A DNA stretch of 64,000 nt from Sialis fuliginosa (taxonomy: Eukaryota; Arthropoda; Insecta; Megaloptera; Sialidae): assembly GCA_961205875.1 (NCBI GenBank), contig OY540817.1:3693001-3757000 (forward strand). The letters are read 5' to 3'. Positions 25,401-33,150 of the stretch are shown piece by piece. The position numbers and the translations under genes were made by a program. A model generated the notes under the pieces. It saw only the letters and a program-made list of their open reading frames with translations. It was not told the origin of the DNA and searched no databases. Positions within the stretch are counted from its first letter, which is position 1. Every line of letters starts with the position of its first letter.

Positions 25401-28400
25401 ATTGACTGTAACTTTACTTCAGCCATTGATTCATTGATTATACAATCTTCATTGGGTGGATAACATAATGTTTTGGCATTTTTTATTTGTTCATAGGCTG
25501 GGTAAATATTAAGCCCTTTTGCTTTTGCTGATTTTCTTATAATATTGTATCTTCGCTGGCTCAATTTCGCTCCATGTATTAAGGCCAATGCTTCTTCAGG
25601 CGAATACTTTGGTATATTTTTTTGTTTATCTGCTTTTTGAACAGCTTTTTTTATTTTGGTCGCTCTTTTCGGACTCGAAACTAATTTCCCGAGCATAGAA
25701 GCAGCATTCCTTTTACCTGACTGCCTTAGCTTTATATTGGTTGCATGAGTCAACTCGGTTAAAGTACTTCCCGTAACTAAAGATTTAACCTTCCTCGATT
25801 TCGATTTTAATCCACTTAAATCGAAGTCTTTTTTTGGTCGACCAGGTTTTCGCACACTTTGTGATCCACTTGTAGTCGGTATATCAATATTTTGTATAGA
25901 TATACTGGTATTCAACCATTCCTCGTGCTTATTTAAAAAGTCTTTCTTACTGCGATGACACGATCGCCACCTTTTATTGAAATTCGTCATAAATGAGTGA
26001 ATGACACGATTCAGTTCTTGAAGCATTGGCTGAGAACAGTGCTGAAGATTGAATTTGGCTCTAACATAATCCAGAATTATATTTTCAGGCTTTGCTTCAG
26101 ACGTTTGAGAGTTATCATCATCATTTTTCAATTTTTCAAATAGTTCTCTTTTTGTCAAAGTTAGTATCGCACCTGTTAAAAAATAAATAGTTTGAAAAAC
26201 TGCAAATATCTGCACGAAAACATTAATCCTACTTCTTCTATATAATATTTTGAATGAAATAAGTACAAAATCAGAGCATACAAAGGCATACAAAATTTTT
26301 GGCAATCAAAGAAAATCAATATTTTAAAAATAAAAACTTACTATTTTCTTATTGAAATTAATCGAAAATTTATACAAAATAATGAACTCAAGCATATTAT
26401 ATCGTATTAATAAATAAACTACATACCTTGTTGGGAAATATCCATTGCACAAAAACTGATCACAAATGTTTATTTTCACAATAACGTCCTTTTCAACCGA
26501 GCGTGTAGATACTACTGACCATACCTTTTGAACAGAACAGGTATAAACCGGTAATTGTAAAGCGTCTGGCTTAAAAAGCCTGGCGCCTATTATTATTATA
26601 CTTGGTAAATGTTTTGTCTAGTTCATTATCTTCGATTCTAAGGTATTATAAGTTAAATTTAAGATAGTTTTTTTTTTATATTTTGTCCTGCTAGATTTGC
26701 AAAATCTTACACTGTGCGTCGCGTCGCTACCATCGACAACACATTTCAATTATAAAACTGTTATGTCCGGTATTATAAAGGAGCTAGCATAATTTGCTAG
26801 CTAGCAAGCACTTTCAAATGAGGTTTCTAACATATCCGACAGTTCTCTTTTAGTTTCATGAAATGTTTGACAAATTTCGCGCACGCGTGGTATATAAACA
26901 CCAACAGTATTAAAACAGTGGCGATATTATGAAAATTATTTTGTACGGTCAAAGTCGTCAACTGTGTTACAATAAGTTGAAGAATCACTGCTCTAAATTT
27001 CATAGCTAATCCATAGATACTATCACAGAATTAATACCCCATTTGAAAGTGCTAGCAAATCTAGCTCCTATATAATACTGGACATTATTGTTCCAAAAGT
27101 TGCAGAAATATATCAAAAATAGGTACGGGAAAATTGTACCCGAGTTCATATTTGTTAAATAAAATAAATAAATTCGTGAAAATGTATCCTTTAAATCAGG
27201 GCTTCGAACCGGAACTGAACCGAAAACCGGAAAAACCGTTATTTTTTGCCGGAACGAAAACCGGAACAGAACCGAAATAAAAATATCAGTTTTTACGGTT
27301 CAGTACATGTCAAAATACGCGCGTTAACATGATCTTATTTCCCACTTCAATTGTCGTTCGGACTATCATACAAGTACCATAAAATATTCTAAATTATGGT
27401 ACAACATTTTTTTTAATACAAATAATTTTTTTTTTAATTAATCACTCGAACCGAAAACACTGCTGTTATTTTTTGCGGAACGAAAACCGGAACCGAACCG
27501 AAATATATTTTTTTGCTCGAACCGAACGAAAACCTAAACGAAAAAAATAACGGTTCGAAGCCCTGCTTTAAATTCCCCAATCGAATTATTGTCATATTAT
27601 TTAATCAAAAATTTAATATAATATATTATCTATAATTATTAAATTCCATGAATTCAAAAATATTTAACTGTTCCGTCGGGATTTGAAAATGAAATCCACA
27701 TCTTTGAGATGAGAGTTTTTATAGAGACGGTTACGGGAAAACGTAACATCCGTTTTAATTAAGTACTACGTGGGTTCACGTAACTTTATTTATATTGGAT
27801 ATCTTCTCTGTTTCGTGATAAGCATACAGTTCACTATAATGGACGTATTTGGGATCAAGAACACAACCAGGAAATAATATTTCTCACAAGATGAACTAAA
27901 TACAGTAGGGTCTCTTTTTACGCGGTAGATACGTTCCACAGAAAACCTTACACCCGGGAAAAAATTTCAGATCTGAAGTGATCTCGGTTGATCTTCATTT
28001 TGGAACAAATCAGATCTTTGTAAATAAATAAACTTTTGTCTACCTTAAATAACAAATACACATATACTACCTATATAGAAACCTTGTTTATAATTTAATC
28101 AATTTAAAAAAAATTGTACAGAAACGTATTGAATGATATTTAAGGCCCGTGTATTAAATTAATAAATAAATTCACAACACACCCCCTGTCACAGATTAAG
28201 GGTTGTAATTGGTCTCATTCGATCCAGCGGGAAAAATACTTCGGGATACTAGGGGTGTGGGGGGCAAAACAAGCCTCTATCTAGCACAGGAGTCGAGATA
28301 TTTACGATTTTCTATAATGAATACCATAAGTAGCGAAACAGAGAAAAATTCACCTAGTATCCCGAAGTATTTTTCCCGCTAGATCGAATGAGACAATTAC

Positions 28401-30565
28401 AACCCTTCATCTGTGACAGGGGGTGTGTTGTGAATTTATTTATTAATTTAATACACGGGCCATAAATATCATTCAATACGTTTCTGTACAATTTTTTTTT
28501 AATTGATTAAATTATAAACAAGGTTGTAGCGACGTTCCTACACTAATATATTAGATTTCCAAAATTTTAATTTAAATATTTCATACACACATTTATTTTT
28601 AAGAAATAATTTTATTGCAGTTTGGCGACAAATTTCTTACAGGATTATAAAACTTTCAAATCTCTTAATTCGTTTTAAACACGTTCGATTTGGAATTCCC
28701 GATAATGCTGGCGGAAAGGTCCAATAAGGCTTAAAGGCTTTAAACATGCTTTAAACATGCCGACCGGGGTTTTTCCAAAACGTTCCGAGTACGTTCTGAA
28801 TTTTCCCCCTCTCTAAATATCTATCGCTATCCTTGTCTAACCGCTCTGAAACGGGATCTTTCATTTTTCGAGACAAGACAGTTCGTTTCAACTCCTGACA
28901 TAGTAAACATCTCGCTAAACACTCGGTTTCAACTCCTGACATAGTAAACATCTCACTACAGTACCTTCGCGCTGAATACACATAATACACTATAAGTAAC
29001 ATACATCATACAACATATACATTTATACAACAATAAATAAATAATTACTAAAAACTTCAAAAGTGTTATTATTCAAAATGTACCTTGCACACAGTCACTA
29101 AAAGGTTACAGGTAGTATATGTGTATTTGTTATTTAAGGTAGACAAAAGTTTATTTATCTACAAAGATCTGATTTGTTCCAAAATGAAGATCAACCGAGA
29201 TCACTTCAGATCTGAAATTTTTTCCCGGGATTGTAAAATTAGGGATACGTTCCATAATGTTCTAAAACCGTGTAAAACCAAAACTGAAAACCGTACAAAA
29301 AAGTTTATAAAAATTCACGAAAATAAGAATGCCTAAAAAGACATAAATAAAATTAGTTCGAAAATCTGAAAGAAATTAATATAAAATTTAAAATAAAATA
29401 AGTTAGTTTTTCAATTTTATTTATTTAATTTAATTTTATATTTTTTTCATCAGAATTATCGTCACTCGTCACTATATCTGAAAATACAATAGACCAAGAG
29501 CCGGCTGCAAAAAAACTAGCCTATCGAGTAACAGGGTAAAAGTTTTTTAAAATATAAGTACCCATAGCGACCATAGAAAAATCATTTTGTGCCTGGGCGG
29601 AACTTGTTAATTTTTCAGGGGGGGGGGCTAAGGAGTTTAAAAAGCATGTTAAAATGTATAACCAAACCAGCGGAAATTGACTTTTTCTTTTTTTTTTTTT
29701 TAAATCAAAAATGGCGCCTGCAGGGGGATTTAAAGCAAATAAAAAAAAGGTATACCAAGGCGTGTGGGGTGTCTAAATGTAGATCTCAATTAGTAGAATA
29801 TGACTATATTTTTTATTTTTTTTTTAACTCAAATTTGGCGCCAGCAGGGGTTCTTCCAACAGTATTTTACTTTGTCCCCAAAAAAATCTGAAAAAAATTT
29901 GGTAACGAGGCTTTGGTGCGACTACCAACGACAAATACTAAAGTCAACAATATCTTTTTAAATTTTAGAATAATAGGGAGTGGCGTCATATAATTTTTTA
30001 TTTTTATTTAATATTATTAAAAAAATAACATGCCTTGGTATAATTTTTTTTTTTATCTAGCTTTAGTTCCTTAAACACCCCCCCCCCCCTAAAAAATTCA
30101 CAAGTTCCGCCCAGGCATAAAATGATTTTTCTCATAGTCGCTACATTTTACCCTAATACTCGATAGGCTAGTTTTTTTTTGCAGCCAGCTCTTGGTCTAA
30201 AACTCGTATAACAAAAAGTTTACATATTTAAATTTCTTTCATTCAATACCCAACTTGCCGAAACGAGGAATCCCTGAATTTGCATGAAAAATCGCACCGC
30301 GAACTTCAAATCCGCGTAAATAGAGACCTTACTACATTACGTTCCCTTTTGGATGGGGGGGGGGGGGATACAATACATCACCATGCATTACGTTAGGTTT
30401 ATGAATTAATATAGGTACGTACAATTGTATAGTTTTTTTTGAACATACCCATGTTTCTTTCTTAGCGTCCGGGTCAACAAAAATCAGGTGAGTGGCAGTG
30501 AGGTACAAAGTTCCTTGGGAAGGGTTTCTGCTGTTGTACCTGTCCAGCATGCGCACATTCTCTAT
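7328..30565 (-). CDS. Mtmr6: Myotubularin-related phosphatase, MTMR6/7/8 type (10 exons, 5' incomplete)
   Basis: Exons 30565-30449, 16948-16631, 13540-13280, 9703-9571, 9512-9280, 8650-8400, 8340-8212, 8144-8018, 7852-7532 and 7471-7328 join in frame to 677 residues ending in TAA. The family removes the 3-phosphate from PI3P and PI(3,5)P2 on endosomal membranes. Visible parts: GRAM-PH (1 to about 115), [15 protein letters not shown] (about 233-248), and catalytic HCSDGWDRT with Cys at about 325. Downstream are [21 protein letters not shown] and TYSLWGY, then a Ser-rich linker and a FYVE-related zinc finger with eight Cys (about 618-666). Collinearity with vertebrate MTMR6 is strong through the phosphatase; the C-terminal zinc finger is a feature of invertebrate members. 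The first exon begins [10 protein letters not shown] at an acceptor, so the start exon (about 8-11 residues) is missing. Intron sizes range from 58 bp to 13.5 kb. Confidence 0.93.
7532..7852 (-). CDS. Mtmr6: MTMR exon: Ser-rich linker and start of FYVE-related finger
   Basis: A 321-nt exon (TTACAG|AAAATC to GAAAG|GTATGT). It encodes a Ser/Leu/Lys-rich, probably flexible linker, then a Trp and the first zinc-ligand pair as ECSC, spaced C-x-C instead of the usual C-x2-C. Confidence 0.88.
8018..8144 (-). CDS. Mtmr6: MTMR exon: post-phosphatase helix
   Basis: A 127-nt exon (TTTTAG|ATTTTG to CTAAG|GTAAGA). It encodes [18 protein letters not shown] and then a helical stretch. The FWR.MY pattern is shared with vertebrate MTMR6. 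Confidence 0.88.
8212..8340 (-). CDS. Mtmr6: MTMR exon: end of phosphatase domain
   Basis: A 129-nt exon between introns of 59 and 67 bp. It encodes [12 protein letters not shown] and NPLYAADD, the conserved SLW segment near the end of the myotubularin phosphatase domain. Confidence 0.9.
8400..8650 (-). CDS. Mtmr6: MTMR exon: C-terminal phosphatase domain
   Basis: A 251-nt exon (TTATAG|GCACTT to TTAAG|GTTAGT), phase 0 in and 2 out. It encodes [33 protein letters not shown], and [16 protein letters not shown]. Confidence 0.92.
8872..9216. mobile_element. MITE in a small MTMR intron
   Basis: The ends are a perfect inverted repeat of about 21 bp (GACTCTGGGGGTCCTCTGTC and its complement), flanked on both sides by TAATA or a close variant. 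It makes up most of the 629-bp intron between the catalytic exon and the next one. Confidence 0.75.
9280..9512 (-). CDS. Mtmr6: MTMR catalytic exon (CSDGWDR)
   Basis: A 233-nt exon after a 58-bp intron. It encodes GSGWLRHIK and then [14 protein letters not shown], the Cys-x5-Arg phosphatase loop with the two Asp residues typical of active myotubularins. The gene therefore looks catalytically competent and not a pseudophosphatase. The donor is GTTAGT. Confidence 0.93.
9571..9703 (-). CDS. Mtmr6: MTMR exon: [11 protein letters not shown] segment
   Basis: A 133-nt exon (TTTACAG|ATAAAT to CGACA|GTAAGT), phase 0 in and 1 out. It encodes [19 protein letters not shown] and [15 protein letters not shown], which are strongly conserved in the MTMR6/7/8 group. 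Confidence 0.92.
10271..10340. repeat. 20-bp tandem repeat, about 3.5 copies
   Basis: Three full units of AAATGACATTTAAAACGTCA with one or two substitutions each, and a partial fourth. The same unit occurs as two copies near 12130-12165 and seven copies, inverted, at 58601-58740. Confidence 0.85.
11359..11505. mobile_element. Short Tigger-like MITE nested in a larger element
   Basis: TA|CAGTGAAACCGCGTTAGTACG at the left and AACGTATTATCAAGGTTCTACTG|TA at the right form imperfect inverted repeats flanked by TA. Length is 147 bp. The sequence resembles Tigger-type terminal repeats. Confidence 0.7.
13280..13540 (-). CDS. Mtmr6: MTMR exon: N-terminal phosphatase domain
   Basis: A 261-nt exon, phase 0 at both ends (ATTGCAG|CTTTGT to CCAAAG|GTAATT). 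It encodes 87 residues including [25 protein letters not shown] and [14 protein letters not shown]. These are classic myotubularin signature segments. Confidence 0.92.
13590..14650. repeat. Intronic repeats, no gene
   Basis: GGTGTAAAATCAAGGTTAGTAAA near 13601 is matched in inverse at about 14080 (TTTACTAACCTTGGTGTAAAAT), giving a loose 0.5-kb inverted repeat. Positions 14400-14640 carry a block containing ACAACCCTT.ATCTGTGACGGG that recurs near 28185-28420. No coding potential was seen. Confidence 0.55.
15199..15391. mobile_element. Palindromic MITE, copy 1
   Basis: The two halves are inverted copies around GCCTTGGCACTTTACAGAAA and GACCTTGCAAATCTATTATA. A second copy is at about 62428-62614. 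Length is about 190 bp with no coding potential. Confidence 0.75.
15538..15786. mobile_element. hAT MITE with perfect 8-bp TSD
   Basis: Terminal repeats TAGGGTGACCAGG and CTGGTCACCCTA are flanked by CTTGTGAC on both sides (15530-15537 and 15787-15794). The 8-bp duplication and TAGGGTGACCA ends are typical of hAT elements. Length is 249 bp, non-coding. Confidence 0.9.
16204..16583. mobile_element. hAT MITE (CAGGGTTTCGAACCG family), copy 1
   Basis: The ends CAGGGTTTCGAACCG and GGTTCGAAGCCCTG are flanked by ATAATTCC at 16196-16203 and 16584-16591. Much of the 380 bp is internally palindromic, with alternating CCGGTTTTCGTTCCGG motifs. Other copies are at 27197 and 55564. It ends 47 bp from the MTMR exon at 16631. 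Confidence 0.92.
16631..16948 (-). CDS. Mtmr6: MTMR exon: rest of GRAM-PH and linker
   Basis: A 318-nt exon, phase 0 at both ends (TATGTAG|ATCCTG to TATGAT|GTAAGT). It encodes 106 residues including [17 protein letters not shown] and VPRERDAHD, then [14 protein letters not shown]. It is much richer in GC than the surrounding intron. Confidence 0.92.
17220..19288. mobile_element. Foldback element with nested foldbacks
   Basis: The outer arms (TACAGTGTATTCCAAGTT.. to ..AACTTGGAATACACTGTA) run inward for over 100 bp, through a block ending TTTGAAATGCCGCC. Inside lies a second inverted repeat (17815-19026, ACAGGGTGGGGCAATAGTG ends) and inside that a third (17938-18903, ACAGGGTG with AAGTGTGGC). 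No coding sequence was seen. It lies in the large MTMR intron. Confidence 0.8.
17815..19026. mobile_element. Foldback element, middle layer
   Basis: The inverted arms start TACAGGGTGGGGCAATAGTG and continue through GTGTGGAAGTTCGATAGCTC almost without mismatch. The arms meet a further nested ACAGGGTG palindrome at 17938-18903. Confidence 0.8.
19602..21026. mobile_element. hAT element with perfect 8-bp TSD
   Basis: The ends TAGGGTTTGCAATCCCGC and GCGGGATTGCAAACCCTA are flanked by CTCCTGAG (19594-19601 and 21027-21034). The subterminal regions are rich in GCGGGATCCCGC palindromes. The 1,425-bp interior has no transposase and is occupied by a foldback at about 20090-20680. Confidence 0.92.
20090..20680. 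repeat. Foldback inside the hAT element
   Basis: Inverted arms share GTTAGCCTATGTTTTAG, AATTGTCCCAAAATTTCA and GTGGACGGCGCAAACCGA. Apparent short reading frames on both strands here are a by-product of the palindrome. Confidence 0.7.
21203..22012. mobile_element. Foldback element (ACAGGGTGGGGCATTTAAAG), copy 1
   Basis: The two arms (TACAGGGTGGGGCATTTAAAG and its inverse) run through ATCATTTTTTTAAATAGGAAC to an AT-rich centre. A diverged second copy is at 50894-51714. The flanks show that it inserted at a TA within an older repeat. Confidence 0.8.
22013..22900. repeat. Old dispersed repeat and AT-rich palindromes
   Basis: Positions 22020-22160 match the repeat at the left edge of the window. 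Positions 22185-22390 hold several inverted copies of AAACCGACTTAAAAAA and TTTTTTAAGTCGGT. No gene was seen. Confidence 0.6.
22950..23430. repeat. AAAATGGCGGATCC repeat cluster
   Basis: Two direct units of about 125 bp (near 22985-23100 and 23105-23215) contain CTCGGGGGTTTTTGGG, GATG.CGAATCTG and AAAATGGCGGATCCAATATG. Two inverted units follow (23225-23300 and 23340-23415). Short open frames here are repeats and not a gene. Confidence 0.75.
23905..23941 (+). repeat. Transib left TIR, 23-RSS-like
   Basis: The heptamer CACAGTG (23905-23911) is identical to the V(D)J recombination-signal consensus. A 23-bp spacer follows (23912-23934), then ACAAAATTA (23935-23943), which matches the first six bases of the RSS nonamer ACAAAAACC. 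Confidence 0.93.
24044..26445 (-). CDS. Transib transposase (RAG1-core-like), 2 exons, intact
   Basis: Exons 26445-26427 (ATGGATATTTCCCAACAAG) and 26172-24044 join across a 254-bp GTATGT..AACAG intron to 715 residues starting MDISQQGAILTL. Transib transposases cut at CACWRTG ends through hairpin intermediates, and vertebrate RAG1 is related to them. Basic KPGRPKK (about 115-121) recalls the GRP core of the RAG1 nonamer-binding region. [11 protein letters not shown] holds the first catalytic Asp (303), MVDGKV the second (412), and the acidic SEEAQE block (617-622) before EFRKFR the catalytic Glu, probably 622. Zinc-site candidates are CYIC (428-431) and the His pair of [10 protein letters not shown] (596 and 601). 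YCRPIKF and DGNSARKFF are also shared with RAG1. AATAAA lies just past the stop, at 24039-24034. A 753-residue unspliced reading from 26305 is possible but lacks family support at its N-terminus. Confidence 0.95.
26680..26716 (-). repeat. Transib right TIR, 23-RSS-like
   Basis: Read inward on the minus strand: CACAGTG (26716-26710), a 23-bp spacer (26709-26687), then ACAAAATAT (26686-26678). The spacer length is the same as at the left end, so both ends are of the 23-bp class. CGTCG at 26717-26721 is the target duplication and is followed directly by a second CGTCG in the host sequence. Confidence 0.93.
26764..27084. mobile_element. TTA-flanked MITE (PIF/Harbinger-like)
   Basis: The inverted ends TGTCCGGTATTATA and TATAATACTGGACA are flanked by TTA on each side. 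The subterminal parts repeat GCTAGC motifs and TTTCAAATG in inverse. A 3-bp TTA duplication suggests PIF/Harbinger. It begins 42 bp after the Transib target duplication. Confidence 0.75.
27197..27565. mobile_element. hAT MITE (CAGGGCTTCGAACCG family), copy 2
   Basis: It has the same ends and body as 16204-16583. It is flanked by CTTTAAAT at 27189-27196 and 27566-27573. Length is 369 bp. Confidence 0.93.
27953..29240. repeat. Nested inverted-repeat element
   Basis: Outer arms of roughly 130 bp share GGGAAAAAATTTCAGATCTG, GATCTTCATTTTGGAACAAA and AAGGTAGACAAAAGTTTATT in inverse. A second, tighter palindrome at about 28090-28530 (CACACCCCCTGTCACAGAT and inverse) lies within the left part. Confidence 0.7.
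29497..30200. repeat. Foldback repeat with G-run and C-run
   Basis: Arms contain ACCAAGAGC.GGCTGCAAAA, CTAGCCTATCGAGTA and AAAATCATTTTGTGCCTGGG in inverse. The inner edges carry a G-run and a C-run. The terminal portions also occur around 59760-59840 and 60950-61030, inside the hAT element at 59268-61471. Confidence 0.7.
30449..30565 (-). CDS. Mtmr6: MTMR exon (first seen): start of GRAM-PH
   Basis: A 117-nt exon, phase 0 at both ends, from acceptor TTTGTAG|ATAGAG to ACATGG|GTATGT. It encodes 39 residues including [15 protein letters not shown], the typical GRAM strand pattern. The true start codon is upstream and was not found. Confidence 0.92.
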
Positions 30566-30658
30566 CTACAAACAAAATAAGCATCATAGTACAAACTAAT
30601 CAATAAGAATACTTCTAAATAAATACCTCTATCAACCAGCATTAAATGTCTGATATTA

Positions 30659-30996
30659 AGGGTCGATTACATTGAGCGAGATTACAAGCTAACAAGCCAG
30701 CTTGTTAGCTTGTAAGATAGTGATGATGACACACAAAACTTTCCACTCGCTCAGTAGCCAACTAGATAGCGAGTAAACCACGTGTTGTGAATACATTTTA
30801 TAGACACTGAAACCAGGAATCACCGAGATACTAGCAGCTAGCGAACTAGCTACTATGATGACACACGGCTAGTTTATGAGAAGCTAACAAGCCTACAAGC
30901 CAGCGAGTAAAGTAGCCCGCCTTTCAACTTTTGTAGCAGCTTGTTAGCTTGTGAACATGATTACACTGAACGAGTGTAAACAATGTAATCGACCCT
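30659..30996. mobile_element. TTA-flanked MITE (PIF/Harbinger-like)
   Basis: The inverted ends AGGGTCGATTACATTGAGCG and CAATGTAATCGACCCT are flanked by TTA (30656-30658 and 30997-30999). Subterminal parts repeat GCTTGTTAGCTTGT and its complement. Length is 338 bp. Confidence 0.8.
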
Positions 30997-31039
30997 TTAT
31001 TAAGAATTTTCTTTGGAGCAAAAACTAAGCTAATAGCCC

Positions 31040-31575
31040 AATCAAATTGTATATTTGTTCTGCATTGTTCTACAGTCATTTTTTTTTATTGTTGGGGAGT
31101 GTATTACATTAAGTTGGCGCGGTCTATGACCTTGAGCGTTGTCCGCTATAAGCGCGAAAACTTTAAACGTAATTATCTCGTAAATCGTTCATCCTACGTT
31201 AAAATTTATTACCACCTTTTTTGTTCAACAGACTTGAATCTACAAATTTGTTCACAGGTCTAACTATCTATCATCAATTGGTAACGAGATATAAAGTAAG
31301 GAAGTTAATAAAAAACGATTTTTTGCATTTATTTCGTAAAAAAGCTATTATATTGATAAAACGTAAATGGCAATCTTTTAAACTATTAATTTGCAATATT
31401 TTTTCTCACAACCATTATTTCTGAAAACTCATGGTTTGCCAGTTATAACCCGCGAAGCAATGCAAAAAAACATTTTTTCGTTATATTTCAAAAACCATAA
31501 TGCAACCTTCAAGAATTTTGTTATCTACACTTTTGTCATTACATATTTTGAAGGAAATATAACAAAAAATTGACT
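31040..31575. repeat. Repeat copy 1 (AGTTGGCGCGGTCTAT family)
   Basis: This is about 90% alike to 49713-50340 by eye, including CCAATCAAATTGTATATTTG, AAGTTGGCGCGGTCTAT and TTGTTCAACAGACTTGAATC. The other copy is more complete and has an inverted end. No gene was seen; 31576-32026 is unassigned AT-rich sequence. Confidence 0.7.
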
Positions 31576-32026
31576 CATTCTGTAGAAATGTTCAAATAGA
31601 TTTACACATACATAATATAACAGTACTAACAAATAAAAAAAACATTTTTTTGTGCCATATTTATTACTCGATTCATTAGTTTATGAATTTATCGTTTAAT
31701 CAGATTTATGGGAGTGAAAGAGTAATTAAGAGAGGGTAAAAATACTATTCTTGGGGTAATTTTCATAAACTACAACTACTTAGCTCTCAAATGAGATCGA
31801 CTGCATTCAAATTTGTTGAAAATTGGTTTGAAACGAAATTTTGCGCAAAATTTTGTTATTTAAACCCACTGTGCGGCGGTGACGCGATTTAATAAAGCGT
31901 AAAAAAAATAATTAAAATTGAACATATTTATTTAAAATTGATAAAATGAGAAAATACGTCTGTGAGTGAGACTTGGCCACTACAATCAATCGATTCAAGC
32001 TGTCAGAACTCTTACTATGAGTATCT

Positions 32027-33150
32027 CTACAGGATGTCCAAAATAAGCGTGAAATGCATGGGTATTTCCTAAACGGTAAGAGATACAGATTCGGTTAAAT
32101 GAAATGAATTATTTGTAAGGAAGGGATGAGTATTACTACATCAAAATATATTAATAATTATATGTGGTTTAGGTGATATACCCAAAAATCTGAAAATTCG
32201 AAAATTCTTTAAATGGCTATAACTTTTTTGTCAAAGTAGGTATGCAATTTTTTTGCAGTTTTATAAAGCACATTTTGTGTATAATTGATTGATGTATTTT
32301 AGTTTTCAAGTTAAAAGCTCTAACTTTAGTTTTTCTTATGGGCCACTAAGTTGGCTATAGTATATTTGAACGTATTTTTTAATCTATTTTACGATATATA
32401 GTTCAATAGCTGATGAAATATTTTTCTGCCCCATCTGAGCACTAGGCAAACTTACGAAAATCGTTTATTCATCATGGAAAAAATAGTCCCAACCTCCACA
32501 CAAAAAATTGCATGTTTGAGGGCGTCTGCCCGTCCCTTATCCCCATCCTACGCGTCTGCTTTTGTTTTTCCGGTCATCTACAGATCAAAAACTGCCATCC
32601 CTCCAAAATTCATCAATGCTCAAATGGGGCAATTTTCAAAAAAAAAATTGCATCTTTGAGTGCGTCTGCCTGCCCCTTATCCCCACCCTACGCGTCTGCC
32701 CATTGCACTTTTACTATCTAACTTTTCATAAACTAACTCCCTGTGGTGATTTTATTAGTGCTCCCATGGGGCAAAAATGCACTTTTTCTTTACATGTTCA
32801 CTAAGGAATTAAACCCTTTTATCCCCGGGTGTGGAGGTTGGGACTATTTTTCCCATGATGTACAACACATGAATAAACCTAGTGCTCAGATGGGGCAGAA
32901 AAATATGTCATCAGCTCTTGTACTAATAGAATTTTTTTTTGTAATAGTTTATTGTTTTAAAATATTCATTTGTTATTTTGATAAGATTTTTCAGATTTTT
33001 TGGTATATCGCCGAAACCACATAGAATTATTAATATTTTTTTATGTAGTAATAATCACCCCTTCTTTACAACTAATTCATCACTTTTAACCGAATCTGTA
33101 TCTCTTACAGTTTATGAAATCCCCATACATTTCCTGCTTATCTTGGAGTA
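32027..33150. repeat. Foldback element
   Basis: Arms share AGAGATACAGATTCGGTTAAA, TATTACTACAT and CCCCATCTGAGCACTAG in inverse. The middle has a direct duplication (TTGAG.GCGTCTGCC with CCTACGCGTCTGC) near 32515-32570 and 32650-32700. Several short overlapping frames on the plus strand arise from this and are not taken as genes. Confidence 0.7.

Larger units (their letters stand above)
23905..26716 (-). mobile_element. Complete Transib transposon (RAG1-related)
   Basis: A 2,812-bp element whose 37-bp terminal inverted repeats agree at 33 positions. Both ends start CACAGTG. It is flanked by CGTCG at 23900-23904 and 26717-26721. A 5-bp, GC-rich CGNCG-type duplication and CACWRTG-like ends are hallmarks of Transib. 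The interior encodes one intact spliced transposase on the minus strand. It sits in the MTMR intron in the same orientation as the gene. Ends, duplication and protein all agree, so assignment is firm. Confidence 0.96.
27903..30334. mobile_element. Composite pogo/Tigger-like element, second copy
   Basis: The left end TA|CAGTAGGGTCTCTTTTTACG is identical to that at 9992. The right end (CGCGTAAATAGAGACCTTACTA) matches the right end at 13242 with changes. The interior is filled by later insertions at 27953-29240 and 29497-30200. It stops about 115 bp from the MTMR exon at 30449. Confidence 0.65.

Noticed and set aside
26173-26305. Upstream ATG at 26305 as the transposase start
   Set aside because: The extra N-terminus (MPKILYAF..) is hydrophobic and intron-derived; the spliced start at 26445 gives MDISQQ joined in frame at a good acceptor.
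23905-26716. ProtoRAG-type RAG1-RAG2 element
   Set aside because: No kelch-repeat RAG2-like frame exists within or near the TIRs, so it is a plain Transib.
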